DNA of 64,000 nucleotides. Source: Rhodovulum sp. MB263. GTDB taxonomy: Bacteria; Pseudomonadota; Alphaproteobacteria; Rhodobacterales; Rhodobacteraceae. This document shows, piece by piece, positions 36,625 through 47,492 of this stretch; the stretch's first letter is position 1, and each line of letters begins with the position of its first letter. The stretch spans positions 1,488,001-1,552,000 of the forward strand of contig NZ_CP020384.1 of NCBI RefSeq assembly GCF_002073975.1, read 5' to 3'. Under the pieces are notes generated by a model. It was given only the letters and a program-made list of their open reading frames with translations, searched no databases and was not told the DNA's origin. Made by a program: the position numbers and the translations under genes.

Positions 36625-37601
36625 CGGGCGGTCTCCTCGGTTGTGCTCGCGAGCGGATAATGACAGCGGGCCAGCCCGAGCCCGGGGGGCTGGACGGACG
36701 GCGCGGTACGGTGGCAGCGCTCGTCGGCAAAGCGGCAGCGCGGCGAGAACAGGCAGCCCTCGGGCCGGTCGAACTGGCCCGGCACGACGCCCGGGATCGT
36801 CGGCAGCCGGCGCTCGGTCGCGCGTTCGGGCAGGGCGGCCAGAAGCGCCGCGGTATAGGGGTGGTGCGGGGTTTCGAAAAGCGCGCGGACCGGCTGTTCC
36901 TCGACCTTCTGGCCGGCATATTGCACCTGCACCCGCTCGGCGGTCTCGGCGACGACGCCCATGTCATGGGTGATCAGGATCAGCGCCATGCCGGTCCGGC
37001 CCTGCAGGCCGCGCAGCAGATCGAGGATCTGGGCCTGGATCGTGACGTCGAGCGCGGTGGTGGGTTCGTCCGCGATCAGCAGGCGCGGCTCGCAGGCCAG
37101 CGCCATGGCGATCATCACCCGCTGGCTCATGCCGCCCGAAAGCTGGTGCGGGAAGGCGTTCAGCCGACGCTCGGGATCGGGGATGCCGACCATCTCCATC
37201 AGCTCGATGGCGCGGGCATGGCGGGCGCGGCGGTCGAGCTTGAGGTGCTGGCGCAGCGTCTCCTTGATCTGGAATCCGGCGGTGAAGCAGGGATTGAGCG
37301 AGGTCATCGGCTCCTGGAAGATCATCGAGATGTCGCGGCCGATCACCCGGCGCCGCTGGCGCGGCGTGAGGCTGCGCAGGTCGATGCCATCGAAGCTCAT
37401 CTCGTCGGCGGTGATGCGCGCGGTCCAGGGCAGAAGCCCCATCAGTGCCATCATCGAGACCGACTTGCCCGAGCCGCTTTCGCCGACGATGGCCAGGATC
37501 TCGCCCTTGTCGACGGTCACGTCGACCCCGTCGACGGCGCGGAACGGGCCGCCTGCGGTCGAGAATTCCACGGAAAGGTTACGGATGGACAGGAGCGCCA
37601 T
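36621..37601 (-). CDS. dppD: Dipeptide/oligopeptide ABC transporter ATPase (DppD-like)
   Basis: This 326-aa ATPase has Walker [15 protein letters not shown], signature [15 protein letters not shown], Walker [13 protein letters not shown], and the C-terminal [15 protein letters not shown] cluster. It pairs with DppF to power import through DppB/DppC at the cytoplasmic face. It starts four bases after dppC. Confidence 0.94.
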   Translation of the reverse strand: MALLSIRNLSVEFSTAGGPFRAVDGVDVTVDKGEILAIVGESGSGKSVSMMALMGLLPWTARITADEMSFDGIDLRSLTPRQRRRVIGRDISMIFQEPMTSLNPCFTAGFQIKETLRQHLKLDRRARHARAIELMEMVGIPDPERRLNAFPHQLSGGMSQRVMIAMALACEPRLLIADEPTTALDVTIQAQILDLLRGLQGRTGMALILITHDMGVVAETAERVQVQYAGQKVEEQPVRALFETPHHPYTAALLAALPERATERRLPTIPGVVPGQFDRPEGCLFSPRCRFADERCHRTAPSVQPPGLGLARCHYPLASTTEETAR

Positions 37602-37605
37602 GAGA

Positions 37606-38514
37606 TCAGCTCCGCTTCAGTTTGGGGTCGAGCGCGTCGCGCAGCCCGTCGCCCATCAGGTTGATCGACAGCACCGTGATCAGGATCGCGAGGCCGGGGA
37701 AGGTCACGACCCACCAGGCGCGCAGGATGAATTCGCGGGCCTCGGCCAGCATCGTGCCCCATTCGGGTGTCGGCGGCTGCGCGCCCATGCCGAGAAAGCC
37801 CAAGGCCGCCACGTCGAGGATCGCGTTCGAGAAGCTCAGCGCCATCTGCACGATGATCGGTGCCAGGCAGTTTGGCAGCACGGTGATGAACATCAGCCGC
37901 CCCAGCCCCGCGCCCGCGACCTTGGCCGAGGTGACATAGTCGCGGGTCCGCTCGCTCATCACCGCGGCGCGGGTGAGGCGCACGTAATGGGGCTGCAGCA
38001 CCACGGCGATGGCGATCATCGCGTTCACAAGGGAGGGGCCGAGGATCGCCACCAGCACCAGCGCCAGCAGAAGCGAGGGGAAGGACAGGATGATGTCCAT
38101 CAGCCGCATGATGACGGTGTCGAGCCATTTCGGCGCGAAGCCTGCGATCAGGCCGATCAGGATGCCGGTCGAGGCGGCCAGCACCACCACGACGAGGCCG
38201 ACGAAGAAGGAATAGCGCGCCCCGTGCAGGAGCCGCGAGAGGATGTCGCGGCCCAGGGGATCGGTGCCGAGCGGAAAGCTCCAGCTGCCCTCGGCGGTCC
38301 AGAAGGGCGGCATCAGCGTATGCGCGCGGAACTGCTGGGTCGGGTCATGCGGAGCGATGATGTCGGCGCCGAGTGCCAGCAGAACGAAGAAGACGAAAAC
38401 GTAAAGTCCGATCACCGCGCCGCGGTTCTCGCGGAAATAGCGCCAGAATTCCTTGAGGCGGCCGGGACGTTGCGGGGCTGCTGCGCGGGGCGCATCGGCG
38501 GTCGTGTCGGCCAT
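37606..38514 (-). CDS. dppC: Dipeptide-type ABC transporter permease (DppC-like)
   Basis: This 302-aa inner-membrane permease has an N-terminal cytoplasmic tail and a membrane segment [21 protein letters not shown]. The [20 protein letters not shown] motif, typical of DppC/OppC, follows, with the EAA-type loop near [21 protein letters not shown]. It forms the translocation path with DppB. The gap to dppB is one base. Confidence 0.94.
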   Translation of the reverse strand: MADTTADAPRAAAPQRPGRLKEFWRYFRENRGAVIGLYVFVFFVLLALGADIIAPHDPTQQFRAHTLMPPFWTAEGSWSFPLGTDPLGRDILSRLLHGARYSFFVGLVVVVLAASTGILIGLIAGFAPKWLDTVIMRLMDIILSFPSLLLALVLVAILGPSLVNAMIAIAVVLQPHYVRLTRAAVMSERTRDYVTSAKVAGAGLGRLMFITVLPNCLAPIIVQMALSFSNAILDVAALGFLGMGAQPPTPEWGTMLAEAREFILRAWWVVTFPGLAILITVLSINLMGDGLRDALDPKLKRS

Positions 38515-38515
38515 C

Positions 38516-39523
<1,008 letters not shown>

Positions 39524-39589
39524 TTTCTTGCGGCCGTGTCCGTGGACTGGGGGCGTGCTGGTGTCATGGCGGCGCCAAATGCCCCTAAC

Positions 39590-39612
39590 GGCGGGGCTTG
39601 TAAAGCCCCGCC
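39590..39612 (-). other. Stem-loop between dppA and dppB
   Basis: A perfect 10-base stem, GGCGGGGCTT (39590-39599) and AAGCCCCGCC (39603-39612), has a three-base loop and lies 14 bases after the binding-protein stop. No T-run follows on the minus strand. Such hairpins after binding-protein genes stabilise the upstream mRNA and lower permease expression, which fits here. Confidence 0.7.
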
Positions 39613-39625
39613 GCCCATTTTGTGA

Positions 39626-41221
39626 TCACTTGTCGAGGCTGACCTCGGTGAAGATGTGCAACCCGAGCGGGTGCACCTTGTAACCCTCGACCTCGTCGCG
39701 CATCGGCATGAACACCTTCGAATGCGCGATCGTGGCCCAGGGAGCCTGCTCCTTGAAGATGACCTGCGCCTCTTCGTAAAGCTTGGCACGTTCGGCCTGG
39801 GTCGGCTTGGTCTTGGCCTCCTGGATCAGCTTCTCGAAGGGCTCGTAGCACCATTGCGAGCGGTTCGCGCCGCCGACCCCGTCGCAGCTGAGCAGGGTGC
39901 CCAGGAAGTTGTCCGGGTCGCCATTGTCGCCGGTCCAGCCCAGCAGCACCGCGCCGTCGCGGTCCACCTCTTTCGAGCGGTCGAGATATTCGCCCCATTC
40001 GTAGGAGACGATCTCGGCCTTGACGCCGACCTTCTCGAAATCGGCCTGCATCATCTCGGCCATGCGCCGGGCATTGGGGTTGTAGGGCCGCTGCACCGGC
40101 ATCGCCCAGAGCTTCATCGACAGATCGCTGACGCCTTCCGCCTCCAGCATCGCCTTGGCGGCCTCGGGATCGTAGGGGTCGTCCTCGACCGCGTCGTTAT
40201 AGCTCCACATGGTCGGCGGGATCGGGTTCTTGGCGACCTCGCCCGCGCCCTGGAACACGACATCGATGATGGCCTGCTTGTCCATCGCCATGTTCAGCGC
40301 CTTGCGGACCTTCGGATTGTCGAAGGGCGGCTGCTGGGTGTTGAAGGCCAGGTAGCCGACATTCAGGCCTTCCTGCTCCTTCACGGTGATGCCGTCCTGG
40401 GACTTCATCTCGGCGATATCGGCCGGGTTCGGGAAGGGCATCACATGGCATTCGCCCGCCTTCAGCTTCTGGTAACGGACCGAGGCGTCGGGGGTGATCG
40501 CGAAGATCAGGTTGTCGAGCTTCGGCAGCCCCTCGCGGTAGAAGCCGTCATGCTTGCGATAGCGGATCACCGCATCCTTCTGATAGGCGACGAAGGCGAA
40601 GGGACCGGCGCCCAGCGGCTGCTGGTTCAGCAGGTCGGGTCGGCCCTGCTCGAGCAGCTGGTCGGCATATTCCGTGGACATGATCGAGGCGAAATCCATG
40701 GCCATGTTGGCGATGAAGGGGGCCTCGGGCCGGGTCAGGTGGAAGGCGACGGTCAGGTCGTCGACCTTCTCGATGCTGTCGATCAGTTCGGGCATCGACA
40801 TCGCGTTGAAATATTCGAAGGTGCCGCCCGAGGCGTTGTGGAACGGGTTCTCGGGGTCGAGCTGCCGCATGAAGCTGAAGATCACGTCATCGGCGGTCAT
40901 ATCGCGCGTGGGCGTGAAGAAATCCGTGGTCTGGAACTTGATGCCGGGCCGCAGATGGAAGGTATAGGTCTTGCCGTCCTCGGAGATGTCGTAGCTTTCG
41001 GCGAGCCCGGGAATCACTTCGGTGGTGCCGGTCTTGAACTCGACAAGGCGGGCATAGACGGCCTGTCCGGCGGCGTCGAAGGTCGTGCCCGAGGTATAGA
41101 GCGCGGGGTCGAACCCTTCGGGCGAGCCCTCCGAGCAATAGACCAGCGTCTGTTGCGCCGCGGCGGCCGAGGCCAGGCTCAGCGCCAGCGCGGAAGTGGT
41201 GAGAAACGTATGTAGGGTCAT
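39626..41221 (-). CDS. dppA: Dipeptide-type ABC transporter substrate-binding protein (DppA-like)
   Basis: This 531-aa periplasmic protein of solute-binding family 5 has a signal peptide (MTLHTFLTTSALALSLASAAAAQ). LVYCSEGSPEGFDPALYTSGTTFDA follows, closely resembling E. coli DppA, and the family core has VAFHLTRPEAPF and LGAGPFAFVAYQKDAVIRY. It captures dipeptides (in E. coli also heme) and delivers them to DppBCDF. The start at 41221 is preferred over an upstream in-frame codon that lacks a signal-peptide match. It is first in the operon, 232 bases downstream of mmdB. Confidence 0.93.
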   Translation of the reverse strand: MTLHTFLTTSALALSLASAAAAQQTLVYCSEGSPEGFDPALYTSGTTFDAAGQAVYARLVEFKTGTTEVIPGLAESYDISEDGKTYTFHLRPGIKFQTTDFFTPTRDMTADDVIFSFMRQLDPENPFHNASGGTFEYFNAMSMPELIDSIEKVDDLTVAFHLTRPEAPFIANMAMDFASIMSTEYADQLLEQGRPDLLNQQPLGAGPFAFVAYQKDAVIRYRKHDGFYREGLPKLDNLIFAITPDASVRYQKLKAGECHVMPFPNPADIAEMKSQDGITVKEQEGLNVGYLAFNTQQPPFDNPKVRKALNMAMDKQAIIDVVFQGAGEVAKNPIPPTMWSYNDAVEDDPYDPEAAKAMLEAEGVSDLSMKLWAMPVQRPYNPNARRMAEMMQADFEKVGVKAEIVSYEWGEYLDRSKEVDRDGAVLLGWTGDNGDPDNFLGTLLSCDGVGGANRSQWCYEPFEKLIQEAKTKPTQAERAKLYEEAQVIFKEQAPWATIAHSKVFMPMRDEVEGYKVHPLGLHIFTEVSLDK

Positions 41222-41452
41222 TTTGCACCTTTCATGGGATCCCGGCATCCTGTCCCATCGGTCATGCCGGTGATCTGTTTGTTGTCGAAGGCTTCGTAAC
41301 CAAAGCGACTTGCGGTCCGGGGGTCAACGTCGAGTTGACGCGCGGCCGGGCGACGCGGCGGCCGCGAGCGGGACGTTTTCCTTGGGGCAATGAGGCGAAA
41401 GGAGCTGCGCGGCGGCGGCGGTCCGCGCAGCCTGCGACAAGAGGTCCGGATT

Positions 41453-42601
41453 TCAACCCGCGTATTGGGCGATGAAATAGCCCGCGACCACCGCCGTGCC
41501 GATCACGCCCGCGACATTCGGTCCCATGGCGTGCATCAGCAGGTAATTGCCCGGATCGGCGCGCTGGCCCTCGATCTGGCTGACCCGCGCCGCCATCGGC
41601 ACCGCCGAGACCCCGGCCGAGCCGATCAGCGGGTTGATCTTGCTCCGGCTGACCAGGTTCATCGCCCTGGCCATCAGCACGCCCGCGGCGGTCGCGATGC
41701 CGAAGGCGATGACGCCGAGCCCGAGGATCATCAGCGTGTCGGCATTGAGAAAGCGCTCGCCGGTCATGGTGATCCCGACCGAGGTGCCCAAGAGGATCGT
41801 CACCACGTTGATCACCTCGTTCTGCGCCGCCTTGGCCAGCCGGTCGGTCACCAGGCTCTCGCGCAGGACGTTACCCAGCATCAGCATGCCGATCAGCGCC
41901 GAGGCGGCGGGGACCAGCAGGATCACGATCACCGTCACCAGCCCGGCGAAGATCAGCTTTTCCAGCCGCGAGACCGGGCGCAGAGACTGCATCCGGATCT
42001 TGCGCTCGGCCTCGGTGGTCAGCGCGCGCATGATCGGCGGCTGGATCAGCGGCACCAGCGCCATGTAGCTGTAGGCCGCGACCGCGATGGGGGCCAGCAG
42101 ATGCGGCGCCATCTTGTTGGCCAAAAAGATCGAGGTCGGCCCGTCGGCGCCGCCGATGATGCCGATGGCGCCCGCCTCCTGGGGCGAGAAGCCCAGAAGT
42201 GTCGCCCCGAGGAAGGTGGCGAAGACCCCGAATTGCGCAGCGCCCCCCAGAAGCAGGGTGCGCGGATTGGCGATCAGGGGCCCGAAATCGGTCAGCGCGC
42301 CCACGCCGAGGAAGATCAGGGGCGGGAACAGCTCCAGATCGACGCCGAGCGAGATGTAATGGAACAGCCCCCCCGCCAAGCCCTCGCCGGGCGGGTTCAC
42401 CAGCCCTTCGGTCGGCAGGTTGGCCAGCAGCGCGCCGAAGGCGATGGGCACCAGCAGAAGCGGTTCGAACTTGCGGTAGATGGCGAGGTAGAACAGCCCC
42501 GCCACGATCAGCCACATCACCGCCATCTGCCAGGTGACGTCGGGCAGGGCGGTCATGCCGATCAGGCTGTCGAGCCGGTCGCTCAGCGGATTGGGCAGCA
42601 T
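41453..42601 (-). CDS. mmdB: Na+-translocating decarboxylase beta subunit (MmdB/OadB family)
   Basis: This 382-aa integral membrane protein catalyses decarboxylation of carboxybiotin coupled to Na+ export. The signature [20 protein letters not shown] (around residues 148-168) contains the essential Asp, and [17 protein letters not shown] follows closely, as in OadB, MmdB and GcdB. It lies downstream of the biotin carrier with a 13-base gap. Na+ rather than H+ coupling is inferred from the family. Confidence 0.93.
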   Translation of the reverse strand: MLPNPLSDRLDSLIGMTALPDVTWQMAVMWLIVAGLFYLAIYRKFEPLLLVPIAFGALLANLPTEGLVNPPGEGLAGGLFHYISLGVDLELFPPLIFLGVGALTDFGPLIANPRTLLLGGAAQFGVFATFLGATLLGFSPQEAGAIGIIGGADGPTSIFLANKMAPHLLAPIAVAAYSYMALVPLIQPPIMRALTTEAERKIRMQSLRPVSRLEKLIFAGLVTVIVILLVPAASALIGMLMLGNVLRESLVTDRLAKAAQNEVINVVTILLGTSVGITMTGERFLNADTLMILGLGVIAFGIATAAGVLMARAMNLVSRSKINPLIGSAGVSAVPMAARVSQIEGQRADPGNYLLMHAMGPNVAGVIGTAVVAGYFIAQYAG

Positions 42602-42614
42602 CGGGCGGACCTCC

Positions 42615-43013
42615 TCAGGACAGGACCAGCAGGACCTGCCCCTCGGTCACGGTCGCGCCGGGGGCCACGTTGATCGCCGAGACGGTCCCGGCCTGCGGCG
42701 CGCGGATGTCGGTATTCATCTTCATCGCCTCGAGCACCATCAGGGGCTCGCCCGCAACGACGCTCTGGCCCACCGCGACCGCGACGCTGACCGTGGTGCC
42801 GGCAAGCGGGCTCAGGACCGCGCCGGGCTGGGCAGGCGCCGCGACCGAGGGCGCCGCCGCCGCGACGGAGGGCGCCGCCGGGGCGGGGCGGGGCGGTGCG
42901 GACGCGCTGCGGGGGGCTGGTGCAGCTGTGGGGGCGGTCCCGGGCCCGGTCTCGATCTCTTCTACCGTCACCTCATAGGGGGTGCCGTCGACGGTGATCC
43001 GCAGGCGCTTCAT
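42615..43013 (-). CDS. mmdC: Biotin carrier subunit of Na+-pumping decarboxylase (MmdC)
   Basis: This 132-aa protein has an N-terminal strand region ([20 protein letters not shown]), an Ala/Pro-rich flexible linker (about residues 25-62), and a lipoyl/biotin domain with EAMKMNTDI, which places the biotinylated Lys at 98. The linker lets biotin swing between the carboxyltransferase (MmdA) and the membrane subunit (MmdB). Its start overlaps the end of mmdD as ATGA. Confidence 0.92.
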   Translation of the reverse strand: MKRLRITVDGTPYEVTVEEIETGPGTAPTAAPAPRSASAPPRPAPAAPSVAAAAPSVAAPAQPGAVLSPLAGTTVSVAVAVGQSVVAGEPLMVLEAMKMNTDIRAPQAGTVSAINVAPGATVTEGQVLLVLS

Positions 43014-43405
43014 GGCTTCGGTCCTTCTGTGATCTCTGGCATCCGGGCGCCAAGCCGGGGCCGGGTCGGCCCCCAACCGGTGCGGACGCGATGGGCGGCG
43101 AAGGTCTCGATCCGGCCTTCGAGCGGCCAGCCGTCGACCAGATGGGCGGGCGCGGCGACATGTCTGACGCGGTAGCCCGGCCCGAGCGTTTCGGCCACCG
43201 CCGCCGCGATGGCCGCGATATGGTGGGGCGGCACGCCCGCGCTCTCGGCGAGAGGCCGGCTGTCGGGCGTTCCTGAGGCGGCGGTCTTCCGCACAGCCGC
43301 CCGCGTGAAGCCCCACCCGATCAGCGCGCAGGCGCCCCAGATCGAGGACAGGACCAGGATCACCACCGCAAAGCCGGTTCCGATCAGGGCAAGGTTTTCC
43401 AGCAT
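43010..43405 (-). CDS. mmdD: Small membrane subunit of Na+-pumping decarboxylase (MmdD/OadG-like)
   Basis: This 131-aa protein has one N-terminal membrane helix (LALIGTGFAVVILVLSSIWGACALIGW) and a soluble Pro-rich tail, like OadG/MmdD subunits that assemble the complex. It includes HHIAAIAAAVAETLG, typical of the tail. It sits between mmdA (eight-base gap) and mmdC (overlap). The sequence is weakly conserved in this family, so the call rests largely on topology and position. Confidence 0.85.
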   Translation of the reverse strand: MLENLALIGTGFAVVILVLSSIWGACALIGWGFTRAAVRKTAASGTPDSRPLAESAGVPPHHIAAIAAAVAETLGPGYRVRHVAAPAHLVDGWPLEGRIETFAAHRVRTGWGPTRPRLGARMPEITEGPKP

Positions 43406-43413
43406 GATCGGAC

Positions 43414-44967
43414 CTAAAGCGGGATGTTGCCGTGTTTCTTCGGCGGCCGCGTCTCGCGTTTCGACAACAGCCCGCGCAGCGTCAGCGCGATGGCGCTGCG
43501 GGTCTGGCGCGGCTGGACGATATCCGACACGAAGAGCCGCCCGGCCGAGAGATAGGGCGAGGCGAATTCGGCGCGATATTCGGCGGCAAGCTCCTGTGCG
43601 CGCGCGGCGCGGTCCTCGGCCGCGGCCAGGTCCTTGCGATAGAGGATGTTGACCGCGCCCTCGGCCCCCATCACCGCAATCTCGGCGCTGGGCCAGGCGA
43701 TCACCCTGTCGGCCCCCATATCCTGACTGCACATCGCCAGATAGGCGCCGCCATAGGCCTTGCGCATGATGACGGTGATCTTCGGCACCGTCGCCGAGGC
43801 ATAGGCAAAAAGCATCTTGGCGCCGTGCCGGATGATGCCGCGCCGCTCCTCGGCCACGCCCGGCAGAAAGCCCGGCACATCGACGAGCGTCACCAGCGGG
43901 ATGTTGAAGACGTTGCAAAGCCGCACGAAGCGCGCGCCCTTGTCCGAGGCGTCGATGTCGAGCGCGCCCGCCTTGACCATCGGCTGGTTGGCGACAAAGC
44001 CCGTCACCACGCCGCCGATCCGGCCGAAGCCCACCACCAGATTGGCGGCAAAACCTGCCATCACCTCGAGGAAATCGCCGCCATCGGCCAGCCGCGCGAT
44101 CACCCCGCGCACGTCATAGGCCGATTTCGGATCTTCTGGCAGCAGCGCGTCAAGCTCGGGGTCGTCCTCGATCGCCAGATCCGGCTCGATCCGGTGCGGC
44201 GGGTCCATCATGTTGTTCGAGGGCAGGAAGGACAAAAGCCGGTGGACGATGGCCACCGCATCGGCGTCGTCCTCGGCGATGAAATGGATATTGCCCGAGA
44301 CCGAGCCATGCGCCGCGGCCGAGCCGATCTCGTCCATCGTCGTGGTCTGTCCGGTGACGGCGCGGATTACCTCGGGGCCGCAGATGAACATCTGGGCGTG
44401 TTCCCGCGTCATGATCACGAAATCGGTCAGGGCGGGGCTGTAGGCCGCGCCGCCCGCGCAGGGCCCGGCAATGACCGAGATCTGCGGCACCACGCCCGAC
44501 AGCTGCACGTTGCGGTAGAAGACCTGGCCATAGGCCGAGAGCGCGCCGACACCCTCCTGGATCCGCGCGCCGCCGGAATCGTTGAAGCCCACGACCGGCA
44601 CGCCCGCCTTCAGCGCGTGGTCGAGCACGAAGCAGATCTTGCGCGAATGCATCTCGCCCAAGGTGCCGCCGACGACGCCGAAATCCTGGCTGAAGGCCGC
44701 GACTGGGCGGCCATCGACGAAGCCCGTGCCGGTGATGACGCCATCGGCCGGGATCGACTTCTTCTCCATCCCGAAATGGCGGGTCGCATGCTGGGCGTGC
44801 AACCCGGTTTCCTGGAAGGTTCCGGCCGAATAGAGCGCCTCGATCCGTTCGCGCGCGGTCATGCGGCCCTTGGCATGGCGGTCCGCGGCCTTGGCCGGGC
44901 CGCCACCCTCGAGCGCGGCCGCGCGCCGCTTGTCCAGTTCGTCCGCAAGGGATCGGGAAATCGCCAT
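43414..44967 (-). CDS. mmdA: Acyl-CoA carboxyltransferase subunit (MmdA, methylmalonyl-CoA decarboxylase alpha)
   Basis: This 517-aa crotonase-fold carboxyltransferase is homologous to the beta subunit of propionyl-CoA carboxylase. Two acyl-CoA/biotin oxyanion regions are seen: NDSGGARIQEGVGALSAYG with GPCAGGAAYSPALTDF, and VDVPGFLPGVAEERRGIIRHGAKMLFAYASATVPK with RKAYGGAYLAMCSQ. Alone it could be pccB, but no biotin carboxylase gene is adjacent; instead mmdD, mmdC and mmdB follow, the gene order known from methylmalonyl-CoA decarboxylases. It would move CO2 from (S)-methylmalonyl-CoA, or another malonyl/glutaconyl thioester, to biotin. The start has GGAAGGG upstream. Confidence 0.9.
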   Translation of the reverse strand: MAISRSLADELDKRRAAALEGGGPAKAADRHAKGRMTARERIEALYSAGTFQETGLHAQHATRHFGMEKKSIPADGVITGTGFVDGRPVAAFSQDFGVVGGTLGEMHSRKICFVLDHALKAGVPVVGFNDSGGARIQEGVGALSAYGQVFYRNVQLSGVVPQISVIAGPCAGGAAYSPALTDFVIMTREHAQMFICGPEVIRAVTGQTTTMDEIGSAAAHGSVSGNIHFIAEDDADAVAIVHRLLSFLPSNNMMDPPHRIEPDLAIEDDPELDALLPEDPKSAYDVRGVIARLADGGDFLEVMAGFAANLVVGFGRIGGVVTGFVANQPMVKAGALDIDASDKGARFVRLCNVFNIPLVTLVDVPGFLPGVAEERRGIIRHGAKMLFAYASATVPKITVIMRKAYGGAYLAMCSQDMGADRVIAWPSAEIAVMGAEGAVNILYRKDLAAAEDRAARAQELAAEYRAEFASPYLSAGRLFVSDIVQPRQTRSAIALTLRGLLSKRETRPPKKHGNIPL

Positions 44968-45257
44968 GGCACCCTTCCGCTTCTGGGGCGTGCCGAAGAA
45001 TGGCACGGCCTGTTGCAGGGCCGCTGCCCGGCCCTTTCGCCGGGTATACCGGAAGGTTTTTACACGCGCCACAGGCGAGCGGCCGGAAGGGCGGGGCTGG
45101 CGCCGATGCCGTGGCGTCCGCCGGTTTGCGCAGGTCACGCGCAAGGAGTGCCCGCTATTTGGGCAGGCGGCGCGATACCGGGCGGATGCTGCGGCCGGGG
45201 AGGACTGATTTCACCGCCGGAGTTGAAGAATGGCTTCGGGTTCCTAGGGTCTAGGGC

Positions 45258-47492
45258 ATGCAATCCGATATCACATCCCGACCGGGGCCGGGCCTTCCGC
45301 AGGACATCCTGCAACGGATCGCCCTTGGCACATTTGACGATCCCTTCGCGGTTCTGGGACCGCACCGAGTGGACGGTCGCCGTCATGTCACCGCCCTGAT
45401 GCCCGGGGCCGAAACGCTGGAGGCGCTCCTGGACGATGCGCCGGGTGCCGAGCCCGGTGCCAAGGATGGCGCCCATTCACTTGCGCCTGTGCCCGACTGT
45501 CCGGGGCTGTTTACCGGCCCGGTTCCCGGCGAGGGGGCCTACCGGCTGCGCGCCAAGGCCAAAGGCACGGTCTGGGAGATCGACGATCCCTACCGCTTCG
45601 GCCCGGTTCTGGGCGCGCTGGACGAGCATCTGATCGGGCGGGGCGAACATCGCCGGTTGTGGGAGGCGCTCGGTGCCCATGCGATCACCCATGAGGGCGT
45701 GGCTGGGACCCATTTCGCGGTCTGGGCGCCCAATGCCCGCCGGGTCTCGGTGGTGGGGCCCTTCAACATGTGGGACGGACGGCGCCATGTGATGCGGCGC
45801 CGGGGGGCGAGCTGTGTCTGGGAAATCTTCCTGCCGGGCATCGGCGAGAATGCCAGCTACAAGTACGAAATTCTGGGGCCGGACGGGACGCTGCAGCCGC
45901 TGAAGGCCGACCCTGTGGGCTTCGGCTCGGAACATCCGCCCGCCAATGCCTCGGTCGTGCATGATCTGCGCGGCTATGGCTGGTCGGACGGCGAGTGGAT
46001 GCAGGACCGAGCGGGCCGCAATGCCCGCAGCGCGCCGATCTCGATCTACGAGGTGCATCTTGCCTCCTGGAAGCGTCGCGCCGACGGGCGCGCGATCTCC
46101 TATGTAGAGGCCGCCGAGGAACTGGTCGATTACGTGGCCGCGATGGGGTTCACCCATATCGAGCTGATGCCGATCAGCGAATACCCGTTCGACGGGTCCT
46201 GGGGCTATCAGCCGGTCGGGCTTTATGCCCCGACCGTGCGCCATGGGCCGCCGCATGAATTCCGCGATCTGGTCGATGCGGCGCATCGCAAGGGGTTGGG
46301 CGTGATCCTCGACTGGGTCGGCGCGCATTTCCCGGCCGACGCGCATGGGCTGGGCAAGTTCGACGGCACCGCGCTTTACGAATATGCCGACCCGCGCGAG
46401 GGGTTCCACCAGGACTGGAACACGCTGATCTACAATTTCGGCCGCACCGAGGTCGCGAATTTCCTGACGGCCAACGCGCTCTACTGGCTGGAGGAATACC
46501 ATGTCGACGGGCTGAGGGCCGATGCCGTGGCCTCGATGCTCTATCGCGATTATTCGCGGAAAGAAGGCGAATGGGTGCCGAACAAGGATGGCGGACGCGA
46601 GAATTACGAGGCCATCGCTTTGTTGCAGCAGATGAACACGCTGAGCTATGGCGCCCATCCCGGCACCCTGACCGCGGCCGAGGAAAGCACCGCCTATCCC
46701 GGCGTGACCCGGCCGGTCGATCAGGGGGGGCTGGGCTTCGGCTACAAGTGGAACCTGGGCTGGATGCACGACACGCTGGGCTACATGGCCGAGGAGCCGG
46801 GGAACCGGCGCCATCACCACAACCGGATGACCTTCGGGCTGACCTATGCGTTTTCCGAGAATTTCATCCTGCCGATCAGCCATGACGAGGTGGTCTATGG
46901 CAAGGGCTCGATGCTGACCAAGATGCCCGGCGACCGCGCGGCGCAATTCGCCAATCTGCGCGCCTTCTACGGGTTCATGTGGGCCCAGCCGGGCAAGAAG
47001 CTTCTGTTCATGGGGCAGGAGTTCGCCCAGGAGGCCGAATGGGCCTATGCCGGCAGCCTCGACTGGGCGGCGCTGGACGATCCCTCCCATGCCGGGATGC
47101 AGCGTCTGGTGCGCGATCTGAACACGCTTTACCGCGGCACGCCCGCGCTTCATGCGCTGGATTTCAGCCCCGAGGGCTTTCAGTGGATCGAGGCCGATGA
47201 TGCTTCGCGTTCGGTCTATGCCTGGCTCCGCCGCGGCGGGCCTGACGATCCGAACGCGGTCGCGATCTGCAACTTCTCGCCGGTCGAGCAACCGGCCTAC
47301 CGGCTGGGCCTTCCGGCCGCCGGGCGCTGGCGCGAGGCGCTGAACACCGATGCCCCGCTTTATGGCGGGCAGGGGCGCGGCAATATGGGCGGGGTGACGG
47401 CCGAGCCACGACCGAGCCATAGCCAGGCGGCCTCGGCCGCGATCTGCCTGCCGCCGCTCTCGACCGTGATCCTGGTTCAGGAGGACGGCTGA
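45258..47492 (+). CDS. glgB: 1,4-alpha-glucan branching enzyme GlgB
   Basis: This 744-aa GH13 enzyme makes alpha-1,6 branches in glycogen. An extra N-terminal carbohydrate-binding-like region ([14 protein letters not shown]) precedes the CBM48 domain ([25 protein letters not shown]). The catalytic barrel contains Asp422 (nucleophile, [11 protein letters not shown]), Glu475 (TAAEEST) and Asp543 ([10 protein letters not shown]). The length is typical of the long GlgB form. The start lacks a strong ribosome binding site. It is divergent from mmdA. The usual glgC/glgA partners are not next; a second GH13-like gene overlaps its stop. Confidence 0.96.
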   Translation: MQSDITSRPGPGLPQDILQRIALGTFDDPFAVLGPHRVDGRRHVTALMPGAETLEALLDDAPGAEPGAKDGAHSLAPVPDCPGLFTGPVPGEGAYRLRAKAKGTVWEIDDPYRFGPVLGALDEHLIGRGEHRRLWEALGAHAITHEGVAGTHFAVWAPNARRVSVVGPFNMWDGRRHVMRRRGASCVWEIFLPGIGENASYKYEILGPDGTLQPLKADPVGFGSEHPPANASVVHDLRGYGWSDGEWMQDRAGRNARSAPISIYEVHLASWKRRADGRAISYVEAAEELVDYVAAMGFTHIELMPISEYPFDGSWGYQPVGLYAPTVRHGPPHEFRDLVDAAHRKGLGVILDWVGAHFPADAHGLGKFDGTALYEYADPREGFHQDWNTLIYNFGRTEVANFLTANALYWLEEYHVDGLRADAVASMLYRDYSRKEGEWVPNKDGGRENYEAIALLQQMNTLSYGAHPGTLTAAEESTAYPGVTRPVDQGGLGFGYKWNLGWMHDTLGYMAEEPGNRRHHHNRMTFGLTYAFSENFILPISHDEVVYGKGSMLTKMPGDRAAQFANLRAFYGFMWAQPGKKLLFMGQEFAQEAEWAYAGSLDWAALDDPSHAGMQRLVRDLNTLYRGTPALHALDFSPEGFQWIEADDASRSVYAWLRRGGPDDPNAVAICNFSPVEQPAYRLGLPAAGRWREALNTDAPLYGGQGRGNMGGVTAEPRPSHSQAASAAICLPPLSTVILVQEDG

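Noticed and set aside
43414-44967. Annotation of the carboxyltransferase as pccB of propionyl-CoA carboxylase
   Set aside because: No biotin carboxylase subunit is adjacent, and the gene is contiguous with membrane and biotin-carrier subunits of a decarboxylase pump, so MmdA is the better call.
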